Origin: Saccharopolyspora indica
GTDB lineage: Bacteria; Actinomycetota; Actinomycetes; Mycobacteriales; Pseudonocardiaceae
Direction: 5' to 3'
Length of the DNA: 64,000 nt
Assembly: GCF_027853965.1 (NCBI RefSeq)
Contig: NZ_JAQGLB010000023.1
Location: forward strand, 1-64,000
Below, one piece after another: positions 23,913-32,618 of this stretch. The translations under genes were made by a program, and so were the position numbers. Below the pieces are notes generated by a model. The model saw only the letters and a list, made by a program, of their open reading frames with translations, had not been told where the DNA came from and did no database searches. The number at the start of each line of letters is the position of its first letter. Position 1 is the stretch's first letter.

Positions 23913-25445
23913 TCAGCTGCGGCGAGCGCGCTTGGCCTTGCGCGGGGGCGGCAGGGCGCCTTCCGCGCGGAGGCGGGCCGCGTGCTCGGCCAGGGCGTCC
24001 ACCAGGTCCTCCACGCGGGGGACCTCGGGCTGGACGTCGACCCGCAGGCCGAACTCCTTGGCGGTCTCCGCCGTGTTCGGGCCGATGCAGGCCACCAGCG
24101 TCCGGGCGTGCGGCTTGCCCGCGATGCCGACCAGGTTCCGGACCGTCGACGACGAGGTGAAGCACACCGCGTCGAAGCCACCGGTCTTGATCATCTCGCG
24201 GGTGTCGGCGGGCGGCGGCGCGGCGCGGACGGTGCGGTAGGCCGTCACGTCGTCGACCTCCCAGCCGCGCTCGCGCAGACCGGCCGACAGCGTCTCGGTG
24301 GCGATGTCCGCGCGCGGCAGCAGCACCCGGTCGACCGGGTCCAGGATGTCGTCGTGCGGCGGGAAGTCCTGCAGCAGGCCTTCGCTGGACTGGTCACCGG
24401 AGGGCAGCAGCTCCGGGATGATCCCGAAGTCGCGCACCCGCTCCGCGGTGGCCTCGCCGACGCAGGCGATCTTCACGCCGGAGAACGCCCGCGCGTCCAG
24501 GCCGAACTCGCCGAACTTCTCCCACACGGCCTTGACCGCGTTGGCCGAGGTGAACACCACCCACTGGTAGCGGCCGTCGACCAGGCCCTTGACCGCGCGC
24601 TCCATCTGCGCGGGGCTGCGCGGCGGCTCGACCGAGATGGTCGGCACCTCGTGCGAGACGGCGCCGTGCGACCACAGCCGGTCGCTCATCACGCCCGCCT
24701 GCTCCTTGGTGCGCGGCACCAGGACCTTCCAGCCGTACAGGGCCCGCGACTCCCACCAGGAGAGCTTGCCGCGCTCGGACACGACGTCGCCGATGGTCAC
24801 CACCAGGTGGCCCTGCAGCTCACCGGCGTCCGCGGCCAGCGAGGCCAGCGTCGTGTCGATGGTGCGCTGCTGGACCGTGGTGCCGGAGGCGGTCACCGCG
24901 ACCGGCGTGGTCGCGGCCTTGCCGTGCTCGACCAGCCGCGAAGCGGCCTCGGCCAGGTGGCTGCCCGCGGTGTGCAGCACCAGCGCGCCGGGCGAGGCGG
25001 CCAGGGCGGGCCAGTCCACGTCGCCGCGGACGTCCACCTCGGTGTGCGCGGCGCCGAGCGCGACACCGGCGTAAGCCGGAACCGCGCTGCCACCGGCGAC
25101 ACCGGGAACCACGTCGAACGCGACACCGGTCTTGGCGACCTCCTGGACCTCGCGGACCACCGCGTCGGCGGTCAGCGGGTCACCGGCAACCAGGCGCACC
25201 ACACCGCGCCCGATCGAGGCCTCGTTCGCCAGGTCCTTGGCCACGTCCGCCGGGTCGCCCACGGCGGGGCGCACCTCGGCGCCGTCCGCGGCCAGCCCGA
25301 CGATGTCGGCGGGTACGTCCGGATCCGTCACCAGCAGGGCGGCACGGGTGATCGCATCCCGGGCCCGAACGGTGAGCAGGCCGGCGTCACCGGGACCGGA
25401 GCCCACGAACGCAATCCGTCCGGGGGTCTTGCGTGCTCGGGTCAT
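23913..25445 (-). CDS. hemD: Uroporphyrinogen-III C-methyltransferase/synthase fusion
   Basis: A 510-residue fusion. Residues 8-245 form a tetrapyrrole methylase (SUMT) domain with VGSGPGDAGLLTVRA, LVAGDPLTADAV and VVPGVAGGSAVPAYAG. Residues 255-490 form uroporphyrinogen-III synthase, which closes and inverts ring D of hydroxymethylbilane. The methylase motifs are looser than in CysG (GDPLTADAV for GDPFVFGRG), so its activity is uncertain. ATG at 25445 has GGGAG upstream. It lies 14 nt after hemC, the last gene of the rex-hemACD operon. Confidence 0.93.
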   Translation of the reverse strand: MTRARKTPGRIAFVGSGPGDAGLLTVRARDAITRAALLVTDPDVPADIVGLAADGAEVRPAVGDPADVAKDLANEASIGRGVVRLVAGDPLTADAVVREVQEVAKTGVAFDVVPGVAGGSAVPAYAGVALGAAHTEVDVRGDVDWPALAASPGALVLHTAGSHLAEAASRLVEHGKAATTPVAVTASGTTVQQRTIDTTLASLAADAGELQGHLVVTIGDVVSERGKLSWWESRALYGWKVLVPRTKEQAGVMSDRLWSHGAVSHEVPTISVEPPRSPAQMERAVKGLVDGRYQWVVFTSANAVKAVWEKFGEFGLDARAFSGVKIACVGEATAERVRDFGIIPELLPSGDQSSEGLLQDFPPHDDILDPVDRVLLPRADIATETLSAGLRERGWEVDDVTAYRTVRAAPPPADTREMIKTGGFDAVCFTSSSTVRNLVGIAGKPHARTLVACIGPNTAETAKEFGLRVDVQPEVPRVEDLVDALAEHAARLRAEGALPPPRKAKRARRS

Positions 25446-25459
25446 CAGGGCACTCCCCA

Positions 25460-26398
25460 TCAACTACTGCCAGGGCCGCTGAGCAGTGCGGTCCTGGCTT
25501 CGATCAGCTGGGCGGCCAGATCGCGGCCCAGCTGGTCAGCGGCGGTCGTCTCACCAGTGGCGGAGGCGCGGACCAGACGGGAATCGTCGGCCGCCACCAC
25601 CCCGCGCAGGGACAGCCGCAGCGCCACGCGCCCGTCCTCGTCGAGGTCCTCCACCACTTCGGCCAGCGCGCCGACCGGCGCGCTACAGCCCGCTTCGAGC
25701 GCGTTCAACATGCCGCGCTCGGCGGCCGCCGCGGCGCGGCTGGCCTGATCGTCCAGAACGGACTGCAGCAGGTGCTCGGTGTCCACGTCGTCGACGCGGC
25801 ATTCCACTGCGAGCGCGCCCTGAGCGGGCGCGGGCAGCATCTGCAGTGGATCGAGCGTTTCCGTGATCACCTCGAGCCGGCCCACGCGGGCCAGCCCGGC
25901 GCGGGCGAGCACGACGGCGTCCAGCTCGCCGTCGGTCACCTTGCGCAGGCGGGTGTCCACATTGCCGCGGATGCTGCGCACCTCCAGCCCCAGGCCCAGG
26001 GCCCGGAGCTGACTGGCGCGGCGCGGCGAACCGGTGCCCACGACGGAGCCCGGGGGCAATTCGCCGAGCGTCAGACCGTCCCGTGCCACCAGCGCGTCCC
26101 GCGGGTCCTCCCGGACCGGGACGGCGGCCAGCGACAACCGGGGGTCCGGTTCGGTCGGCAGGTCTTTGAAGGAGTGCACCGCGACGTCCACCTCGCCGGA
26201 GGCCAGCGCCTCGCGCAGCGCGGAGGTGAACACCCCCACGCCGATCTCGGCGATGGGCGCCATCGAGAGGTCGCCGGGCGTCTTCACGGTGATCAGCTGG
26301 GTCGGGTAACCCGCCTGCTCCAGCTGTTCGGCGACCCAGGAGCACTGGGCCACCGCCAGCGCGCTGCCGCGGGTGCCGATGCGGAGGGTCTTGTTCAA
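25460..26398 (-). CDS. hemC: Hydroxymethylbilane synthase
   Basis: A 312-residue porphobilinogen deaminase. It polymerises four porphobilinogens on a dipyrromethane cofactor bound to Cys in [11 protein letters not shown]. Other marks are [21 protein letters not shown] and [11 protein letters not shown]. The start is a TTG at 26398 with GGGGAGGA 3 nt upstream; the TTGA overlaps the hemA stop, so translation is coupled. A long upstream reading in the same frame is the shadow of hemA. Confidence 0.95.
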   Translation of the reverse strand: MNKTLRIGTRGSALAVAQCSWVAEQLEQAGYPTQLITVKTPGDLSMAPIAEIGVGVFTSALREALASGEVDVAVHSFKDLPTEPDPRLSLAAVPVREDPRDALVARDGLTLGELPPGSVVGTGSPRRASQLRALGLGLEVRSIRGNVDTRLRKVTDGELDAVVLARAGLARVGRLEVITETLDPLQMLPAPAQGALAVECRVDDVDTEHLLQSVLDDQASRAAAAAERGMLNALEAGCSAPVGALAEVVEDLDEDGRVALRLSLRGVVAADDSRLVRASATGETTAADQLGRDLAAQLIEARTALLSGPGSS

Positions 26399-27777
26399 CG
26401 GTCCTCCCCGTCTTGTGCCGCTCGATCGTGCTTGCGGGCCTGGGCGACGGTCGTCCCGGGCAGGACCTCGTCGGCCTGCGGGGATCCGAGCACCGCGGTG
26501 GTCTGCGGATCGAGTTCGAAGAGCTCTCGGAGCGCGTCGGCGTAACCGGCTCCACCGGGCACCGACGCGAGTTGCTTGACCCGGACCGTGGGGGCGTGCA
26601 GCAGCTTGTCCACCACGCGGCGGACGGTGCGCGCCAGCTCGTCGCGGACGCCGCCGTCGAGTTCGGGCAGCCGCGAGTCGAGCCGCAGCAGCTCGCTGTC
26701 CACCACCTCGGCGGCGCGCTTGCGCAGCGCGGTCACGGTCGGGGTCACTTCCGCCGAGCGCTGCGCGGCGAGGTAGCCGCGCAGTTCCTCGGCGACGATC
26801 TGGGCGGCGCGCTCGGACTCGTTGCCGCCCTGCCGCTCGGAGAGCCGCTGCTGCAGGCTCTCCAGGTCGACGACGGTGACGCCGGGCAGCTCGGCCACCG
26901 CGGCGTCGATGTCGCGGGGCAGCCCGAGGTCGCAGCACAGCAGCGGGCGGCCGTCGCGCTCGGTCAGGGCCGCGGCGACCAGGTCCTCGGTGACCACGGC
27001 ACCGATCGCGCCGGTGCAGGCCACCACCAGGTCGGCGGCGGCGATCGCGCCGGAGAGGTCGCTGAGGTCCGCGGTGCGCGAGGCGACGCCGTCGGCGCGC
27101 AGCGATTCGGCCAGCCGCTCGCCGTTGGCGGGCGTGCGGTTGGCGATCACGACCTCGCCGATGCCGACGCGCTTGAGCTGCGCGGCGGCCAAGCCGCCCA
27201 TGGAGCCCGCGCCGACGATCAGCGCGCTGCGCCCGGCCAGGCCGTCCAGCGCGACCTCGGCGTCGGCGAGCGCCTCGGAGACCACCGACGCGCCTTCGGC
27301 GTCGATACCGGTCTCGCTGTGCACTCGCTTGCCGACGCGCAGCGCCTGCTGGGCGAGCTCGTGCAGCGTCTTGCCGACGGTGCCGCTCTCGTCCGCGGTG
27401 CCGTAGGCCTGCCGCAGCTGGCCGAGGATCTGCGCCTCGCCGACGACCATCGAGTCCAGGCCGGCGGCGACCGAGAACAGGTGCTCGACCGCGGCGCCCG
27501 CGTAGTAGACGTAGAGGTGGTCGGACAGGTCGCGGAACTCCGCACCGGCGTGCCGGGCCAGCACCGAGCTGACGTCGTCCAGGCCGCCGTGGAAGGTCTC
27601 CGCCATCGCGTAGACCTCGACCCGGTTGCAGGTCGAGATCACGAAGGCCTCGCACACGTGGTCCTGCTGCAGCAGTTCGTCGAGCACCTTGCGGACTTCG
27701 TCGCCACTGATCGAGACCCGCTCCAGCACCCGGACCGGGGCGCTGCGGTGGGAAATCCCGACGGTGAGCAGGTTCAC
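26395..27777 (-). CDS. hemA: Glutamyl-tRNA reductase
   Basis: A 460-residue enzyme that reduces glutamyl-tRNA(Glu) to glutamate-1-semialdehyde with NADPH. The catalytic Cys is in [10 protein letters not shown] (about residue 50). The NADPH domain has [11 protein letters not shown], and a C-terminal helical dimerisation domain follows. GTG at 27777 overlaps the rex stop (GTGA). First committed step of the pathway and second gene of the Rex-controlled operon. Confidence 0.96.
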   Translation of the reverse strand: MNLLTVGISHRSAPVRVLERVSISGDEVRKVLDELLQQDHVCEAFVISTCNRVEVYAMAETFHGGLDDVSSVLARHAGAEFRDLSDHLYVYYAGAAVEHLFSVAAGLDSMVVGEAQILGQLRQAYGTADESGTVGKTLHELAQQALRVGKRVHSETGIDAEGASVVSEALADAEVALDGLAGRSALIVGAGSMGGLAAAQLKRVGIGEVVIANRTPANGERLAESLRADGVASRTADLSDLSGAIAAADLVVACTGAIGAVVTEDLVAAALTERDGRPLLCCDLGLPRDIDAAVAELPGVTVVDLESLQQRLSERQGGNESERAAQIVAEELRGYLAAQRSAEVTPTVTALRKRAAEVVDSELLRLDSRLPELDGGVRDELARTVRRVVDKLLHAPTVRVKQLASVPGGAGYADALRELFELDPQTTAVLGSPQADEVLPGTTVAQARKHDRAAQDGEDR

Positions 27778-28601
27778 AGCCGTTCCACCATCCTGTTCGC
27801 CGATTCGACCTCGCCTGGTACCTGTTCGCCGGAGCCCGGCGGACCGGTGTCCGCGCCGTCCACTTCGGACTGCGCCGCGGCCTCCTGCTGACGCCGGGCC
27901 ACGTGGAACGACAGGATCTGCATCTCCACCGCCAGGTCGACCTTGCGCACCTCGACGTGCTCGGGGACCTGCAGCACGACGGGTGCGAAGTTCAGAATGC
28001 ACGTAACGCCCCCGGCGACCAAACGGTCGCAGACCTCCTGGGCGCCCTGCACGGGCGTGGCGATCACGCCGATGGTGACCTCGCGGTCCGCGCACACCTC
28101 GACGATGTCGTCGATGTGGCTGACCGGGATGCCGCCGACCGGCACGCCGACCAGGTCGGGGTCCAGGTCGAACAGCGCCGACACCGGGAAGCCGCGGCTC
28201 GGGAAGCCGCCGTAGTTGGCCAGCGCGTGACCGAGGTTGCCGATCCCGACCACCGCCACGCTGTGCTTGCGGGTCAGGCCGAGCGTCCGCTCTATCTGCC
28301 CGACCAGCACCGACACCTCGTAGCCGACGCCGCGGGTGCCGTAGGAGCCGATGTAGGAGAGGTCCTTGCGGAGCTTGGCGGAGTTCACGCCCGCCGCCAC
28401 CGCCAGCTCGTCGCTGGAGACCGTGGTGACGTCCTGGTCGGCCAGCGCGGACAGGGCTCGCAGGTAGACCGCGAGGCGGGCGACGGCGGCTTCCGGGATC
28501 GCGCGGGCCCGCTCCCGGGCCGCGGGCACCTCGACCGACTGCTTGGACTCGGTCCGGGCCTGCCCGTCTCCGTCCTGCACGTCCGCTCCGTGGGCCGTCA
28601 C
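27774..28601 (-). CDS. rex: Redox-sensing repressor Rex
   Basis: A 275-residue NADH/NAD+ sensor. The winged-helix domain (about 35-95) includes [20 protein letters not shown], and the Rossmann domain has [14 protein letters not shown]. The extended tail after ARRQQEAAA is Pro/Gly-rich. High NADH releases Rex from its operators. GTG at 28601 follows GGGAGA. A matching operator lies 212 nt upstream (28813-28830), so autoregulation and control of hemACD are likely, as shown for Streptomyces coelicolor rex-hemACD. Confidence 0.94.
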   Translation of the reverse strand: MTAHGADVQDGDGQARTESKQSVEVPAARERARAIPEAAVARLAVYLRALSALADQDVTTVSSDELAVAAGVNSAKLRKDLSYIGSYGTRGVGYEVSVLVGQIERTLGLTRKHSVAVVGIGNLGHALANYGGFPSRGFPVSALFDLDPDLVGVPVGGIPVSHIDDIVEVCADREVTIGVIATPVQGAQEVCDRLVAGGVTCILNFAPVVLQVPEHVEVRKVDLAVEMQILSFHVARRQQEAAAQSEVDGADTGPPGSGEQVPGEVESANRMVERL

Positions 28602-28955
28602 GCTGGATCTCCCTCGCCGTACTGCTCGCTCACCTGTCCACCCGCGCGCTCCGCCGCGGGCGGCCGTCGACTTCCCGACTTCCTCCGCAGGCGGGGAGCA
28701 CCGACGCCGACCGGTTCGCACCTCGGCGGCATCGTCCCGGCGCCGCGGGTGGCACCTGGTCCGCTGATCCGCACCGGGATTCCGGCGGTCGGACCAGTGA
28801 CACCGTAACCACTTGTGAACGCATGCACAAAGTCGCTGCGACCGTCGTGCCCCGGAGACGCGAACCTTCCCCGCCATCATTGCCGATAGCCCCCCGACGT
28901 GCCAAAACGCGTGGTCTGGGGCACGTGACGGGCATCGCGCCGGGCAACATCGCGC
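28602..28955. other. Promoter region of rex-hemACD
   Basis: 354 nt upstream of rex and downstream of the glutaredoxin-like gene, both minus strand. It holds the Rex operator at 28813-28830. No ORF is supported. Confidence 0.6.
28813..28830. promoter_or_regulatory. Rex operator (ROP)
   Basis: TTGTGAACGCATGCACAA fits the Rex consensus TTGTGAA-n4-TTCACAA, with a single mismatch in the right half. It lies upstream of rex-hemA-hemC-hemD. Match by eye; the core TGTGAACGC is the form known from S. coelicolor. Confidence 0.85.
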
Positions 28956-29192
28956 TCAGCGCGCCAGCGCGCGGCGGAAGCGCTCCTCCTCGACCCGCCA
29001 GAAGCCGTGCTCGACTCCATCGATCAAGATCACCGGAACCCGGTCGCCGTACTCCGCCCGCAGCTCCCCGTCGGCGTCGACGTCCGCCGCGGACCACGCG
29101 ACGCCGAGCTCAGCGCAGATCCGCCGCACGTCGGAGATCGCGTCGTCGCACGCGTGGCAGCCGTCTCGGGTCATCACGGTCACTTGGTGCAT
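28956..29192 (-). CDS. Glutaredoxin-like protein (Rv0508-like)
   Basis: A 78-residue thioredoxin-fold protein with redox motif DGCHACDDA (CxxC) near the N-terminus and the cis-Pro segment VPVILIDG. Family members reduce disulfides; in actinomycetes the electron donor may be mycothiol. ATG at 29192 follows GGAG at 7 nt; a longer reading lacks a ribosome-binding site. It precedes rex in the same direction, as in Streptomyces and mycobacteria. Confidence 0.85.
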   Translation of the reverse strand: MHQVTVMTRDGCHACDDAISDVRRICAELGVAWSAADVDADGELRAEYGDRVPVILIDGVEHGFWRVEEERFRRALAR

Positions 29193-29580
29193 ACCGCCGC
29201 TCCAGGGAGAGATTCGGGCCGGTTTCCGAGGCTCCACGGTACCCAGCCGGCGGTGGCGGACCGCATCCCGAATCCCGCTGGTCAAGTGTCCAAAATCACC
29301 TCGCAGAGCGAACCTTCGCGACAGCGGCGAACACGATGCGTAGCCGGACGATCACCGCGTTGCACTACCTACTTCTGAGTAACAACACGTATGCTGCTCC
29401 AACGCCCACGCCCCCGGCGCAACCCAGTTCCCGAACGAGCGACCCGACACCGCCACGAACGACTGCTCGCTCCGCGACGGAGGCGGGTGTCCGAAGGACA
29501 CCGCGACATGACGCCGAACCCGGTGCGTCCCTTCGAGCACCAGGACCGGTCCGCCAACGACGGCAGGAGGTCGCAACGAG
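29193..29580. other. Divergent promoter region, glutaredoxin-like / ECF sigma
   Basis: 388 nt between divergent genes. There is an AT-richer patch near 29365-29395 (CTACTTCTGAGTAACAACACG), which may hold promoter sequence for the sigma gene. No hairpin family member and no coding sequence seen. Confidence 0.4.
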
Positions 29581-30207
29581 ATGAGCAGCCCGAACGCGCT
29601 CGCACCCCCCGCCCCGGAAGTCGCCCGCCGCCGCGTCGAGCCGCCCGCCCCGAGACCGGGGAGCTGGGCCTACGTCAGCGCCGCGCAGCAGGGCGACAAC
29701 GACGCCTTCGGGCACCTCTACGACGAGTACGCCCAGACCGTCTACCGCTACGTGCTCTTCCGGGTCAGCGACCACTGCCTGGCCGAGGACATCACCAGCG
29801 AGACCTTCCTGCGCGCGCTGCGCCGGATCGCCTCGATCAGCTACCAGGGCCGCGACGTGGCCGCCTGGTTCATCACCATCGCCAAGAACCTGATCCTGGA
29901 CCACATCAAGTCCAGCCGGTACCGGCTGGAGGTCCCCACCGCCGACTGGACCGACAACCTCCCGGCGCAGCGCGCGCACTTCGGCCCCGAGCAGCACGTG
30001 CTCACCGAGGCCACCCACCACGAGCTGCTGCGCTGCGTCCGCCAGCTCAACCCCGACCAGCGGGAATGCATCCGGCTGCGGTTCCTGCAGGGCCTGTCCG
30101 TCACCGAGACCGCGATCGCGATGCAGCGCAACGAAGGGGCGGTGAAGGCACTGCAGCACCGCGCGATCCGCCGCCTCGCGCAGCTGCTGCCCGACGACCT
30201 CCGCTGA
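29581..30207 (+). CDS. bldN: ECF sigma factor, BldN-like
   Basis: A 208-residue ECF sigma factor. Sigma-2 (about 40-110) carries FGHLYDEYAQTVYRYVLFR and AWFITIAKNLILDHIK; sigma-4 (about 145-205) carries LNPDQRECIRLRFLQGLSV and RNEGAVKALQHRA. The C-terminal motif and position next to rex-hemA and a glutaredoxin gene match BldN of Streptomyces, which drives aerial development. The N-terminal 30 residues are Pro-rich. No anti-sigma gene like rsbN follows; a HAD hydrolase does. ATG after GGAGG. The BldN assignment is by similarity and synteny. Confidence 0.75.
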   Translation: MSSPNALAPPAPEVARRRVEPPAPRPGSWAYVSAAQQGDNDAFGHLYDEYAQTVYRYVLFRVSDHCLAEDITSETFLRALRRIASISYQGRDVAAWFITIAKNLILDHIKSSRYRLEVPTADWTDNLPAQRAHFGPEQHVLTEATHHELLRCVRQLNPDQRECIRLRFLQGLSVTETAIAMQRNEGAVKALQHRAIRRLAQLLPDDLR

Positions 30208-30350
30208 GGGCGTTGCCGCGCCCGCCGGAGGTGCGCAAAGGTGGTTGCCGGGAGGCTCTAAGCTAGGGGTCTGCTGAGCCGGATGGCCCACCGGCGAGAA
30301 CCAGGAACTTTCGCACGAACGCTCCGGAGGACCCCCAGGGAGGCGCGGCG

Positions 30351-31271
30351 GTGCCGACACGTCAGGGCTCGGCCGATGGCGCGGACCAGCGCGGCCTGCA
30401 AGCGCAGGTCGACAGCGCGAAGGTGGCCGGACGCGCCTCGGCCGAGGCGGCCGTGGCCGCGGCTCCGGGCCCGGACGGTTCGCTGGCCGCTCCGCCCGAC
30501 CTGACCGCGGCGGCGTTCTTCGACGTGGACAACACGATGATGATGGGCGCCTCGCTGTTCCACTTCGCCCGCGGGCTGGCCGCCCGCAAGTTCCTCACCG
30601 CCACCGACCTGGCCGGGTTCGCCTGGCAGCAGCTGAAGTTCCGGGTCGGCGGCCGGGAGAACCACCAGGACATGCAGGCCAGCCGCGAGCAGGCGCTGTC
30701 GTTCGTGGCCGGCCGCAAGGTCTCCGAGCTGGTGGAGCTCAGCGAGGAGATCTACGACGAGCTGATGGCCGACCGGATCTGGGCGGGCACCCGGGCGCTG
30801 GCGCAGATGCACCTGGACGCCGGGCAGCGGGTGTGGCTGGTGACCGCGACGCCGGTCGAGCTGGCGCAGATCATCGCGCGCCGCCTCGGCCTGACCGGCG
30901 CTCTCGGCACGGTCGCGGAGAGCGCGAACGGCGTCTACACCGGCAAGCTGGTCGGCGAGATGCTGCACGGGCGGGCCAAGGCGCACGCGGTGCGCGCGCT
31001 GGCCGCCAGCGAGGGCCTGGACCTGCGCCGCTGCACGGCCTACTCGGACTCGGCCAACGACATCCCGATGCTGTCGGTGGTGGGCACCGCGGTGGCGGTC
31101 AACCCGGACCAGCGGCTGCGCGACATCGCCCGCGCCCGGGCCTGGGAGGTCCGCGACTTCCGCACCGGCCGGAAGGCGGCCCGCATCGGCCTGAACTCGA
31201 TGCTCGGCGCCAGCGCCATCGCAGGCGCGATCGCGGCAGGCCTCGCCTACCGCCGCCGCGACCGCTCCTGA
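30351..31271 (+). CDS. HAD-IB family hydrolase, SerB1-like
   Basis: A 306-residue HAD phosphatase. Motif I is [11 protein letters not shown] (nucleophile and acid/base Asp), motif II WLVTATP, and motifs III/IV include a conserved Lys and [12 protein letters not shown] basic hydrophobic segment near the C-terminus ([14 protein letters not shown]) suggests membrane contact. Homologues (Rv0505c SerB1) are called phosphoserine phosphatase-like; the true substrate is not certain. GTG at 30351 with GGGAGG 7 nt upstream. The first 45 residues are low complexity. It follows the sigma gene by 143 nt. Confidence 0.85.
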   Translation: MPTRQGSADGADQRGLQAQVDSAKVAGRASAEAAVAAAPGPDGSLAAPPDLTAAAFFDVDNTMMMGASLFHFARGLAARKFLTATDLAGFAWQQLKFRVGGRENHQDMQASREQALSFVAGRKVSELVELSEEIYDELMADRIWAGTRALAQMHLDAGQRVWLVTATPVELAQIIARRLGLTGALGTVAESANGVYTGKLVGEMLHGRAKAHAVRALAASEGLDLRRCTAYSDSANDIPMLSVVGTAVAVNPDQRLRDIARARAWEVRDFRTGRKAARIGLNSMLGASAIAGAIAAGLAYRRRDRS

Positions 31272-31327
31272 CCCGAGCTGGCCGGGACGCGCGCTCGGCG
31301 GTGGGGATCCGTTCAGTGGTGGGTTGG

Positions 31328-31371
31328 CCGTGCGCGTTTTGGGGCGCTATGGCACCCCAAAACGCTCACGG
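31328..31371. repeat. P1 hairpin, copy 3
   Basis: Arms CCGTGCGCGTTTTGGGG and CCCCAAAACGCTCACGG with one mismatch. It lies between the convergent HAD gene (ends 31271) and VOC gene (ends 31375). Probable bidirectional terminator. Confidence 0.8.
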
Positions 31372-31374
31372 CAC

Positions 31375-31782
31375 TCAGCCAGCGGAAATGTCGACCATCC
31401 ACGTGATGCCGAAGCGGTCCGTGCACATGCCGAAGACGTCGCCCCACATCTGCTTCTCCAGCGGGACCGCCACCACGCCGTCCGCCGAGAGCTTCGCCCA
31501 GTAGCCGCGCAGCTCCTCGTCGCTGTCGCCGGTGAGGCTCACCGAGATGTTGTTGCCCGGCCGGTGCTCCATGCCCGGCGGGAGGTCGGAGGCCATCAGC
31601 GTGAAGCCGCTGTCGGTCTCCAGCATCGAGTGCATGATCTTGTCGGCTTCCGGCACATCGCTGGCTCCGGCGTCGCCGTAGGTGCTGACCTGCAGGTTCC
31701 CGCCGAAGACCTGCTGGTAGAACTCCATCGCCTGACGGGCGGTCCCGTCGAAGCTGATGTACGGGTTGAGACGAGAAGACAC
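31375..31782 (-). CDS. PhnB-like VOC superfamily protein
   Basis: A 135-residue protein of the PhnB/3-dmu-9_3-mt subgroup of the vicinal-oxygen-chelate fold. Two beta-alpha-beta units carry LNPYISFDGTARQAMEFYQQ and the closing DRFGITWMVDIS. Most PhnB-like members have no proven activity. GTG at 31782 follows AGAGGGGGA. Monocistronic, convergent with the HAD gene. Confidence 0.85.
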   Translation of the reverse strand: MSSRLNPYISFDGTARQAMEFYQQVFGGNLQVSTYGDAGASDVPEADKIMHSMLETDSGFTLMASDLPPGMEHRPGNNISVSLTGDSDEELRGYWAKLSADGVVAVPLEKQMWGDVFGMCTDRFGITWMVDISAG

Positions 31783-31966
31783 GGCAAATCCCCCTCTGCT
31801 CGGGCTTTCGGCAATTGCAGGCTAGGCGCGCTTCGCGCACCCGGCAGGATCGTCGCGCCCACCTCCGACAGAGAACCGGGCCGGTGCGGTGGCATCCCCG
31901 CCCACCGCACCGGCCCGTCCGCCTGCCGGGCGCACCCCACCCGCTCGCACGCCCGGACGGCGGAAG

Positions 31967-32548
31967 TCAGTCCGCCGCGAAGCGCTTGGCCGCGCCGCGG
32001 ATGCGGAACGCGGTGATGATCTCCACGACGCCGACCACCAGCAGCCAGATGCCGCCGAAGAGCACCAGCAGCGCGACCGAGGCCAGCGGCGACACGATCA
32101 GCACCACCCCGCCCAGCGCGGTGAGGACGCCGAGGAAGATCTGCCAGCCGCGCGCGGGCATGTCCCGGTCGGCCACCGACGCGGTGATCTCCGTGACGCC
32201 GCGGAACAGCCAGCCGATCCCGATCCACAGGCCCAGGAACAGGATCGACTGCATCTCGCCGCGGAAGCACAGCAGCCCGAGCAGGATCGACAGCGCACCG
32301 CTGACGAACGCGAGCACCCGGATGGCCACCGATCCGTGCGTGCCGAACGCGGCGACGATCTGCAGCACGCCGCTGACCAGCAGGTAGACGCCGAAGAGCA
32401 CGCCCACCACGAACAGCGTCGCGGCCGGCCACACCAGCGCCAGCACGCCGACCACCAGCGAGCAGATGCCGACCACCAGGATCGACTGCCACGCCATCTT
32501 CGCCAGCCGCTGCCCGAGGTCCGCGGTTTCTTCGGGATAGACGCTCAT
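31967..32548 (-). CDS. HdeD family membrane protein
   Basis: A 193-residue protein with six membrane helices in three hairpins, each opening with a GI-rich segment (ILVVGICSLVVGVLALVWP, LGLWIGIGWLFRGVTEI). This is the HdeD/DUF308 pattern, linked in Escherichia coli to acid resistance at high density; the role in actinomycetes is unknown. ATG at 32548 with GGAGG 7 nt upstream. It follows the Clp ATPase gene by 70 nt on the same strand. Confidence 0.82.
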   Translation of the reverse strand: MSVYPEETADLGQRLAKMAWQSILVVGICSLVVGVLALVWPAATLFVVGVLFGVYLLVSGVLQIVAAFGTHGSVAIRVLAFVSGALSILLGLLCFRGEMQSILFLGLWIGIGWLFRGVTEITASVADRDMPARGWQIFLGVLTALGGVVLIVSPLASVALLVLFGGIWLLVVGVVEIITAFRIRGAAKRFAAD

Positions 32549-32618
32549 GGACCATCCTCCGCACGCCCTCCGCTCCACCGCAGTGCTCGAACCCGCAGAT
32601 CATCAGTCCGGGTGAAGC

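Noticed and set aside
23913-25445. Frameshift or truncation of the methylase half of HemD
   Set aside because: The frame is intact from 25445 to 23913. The looser motifs are common to actinobacterial fusions.
25460-27655. 731-codon ORF containing hemC
   Set aside because: The part upstream of TTG 26398 is hemA read in the wrong frame.
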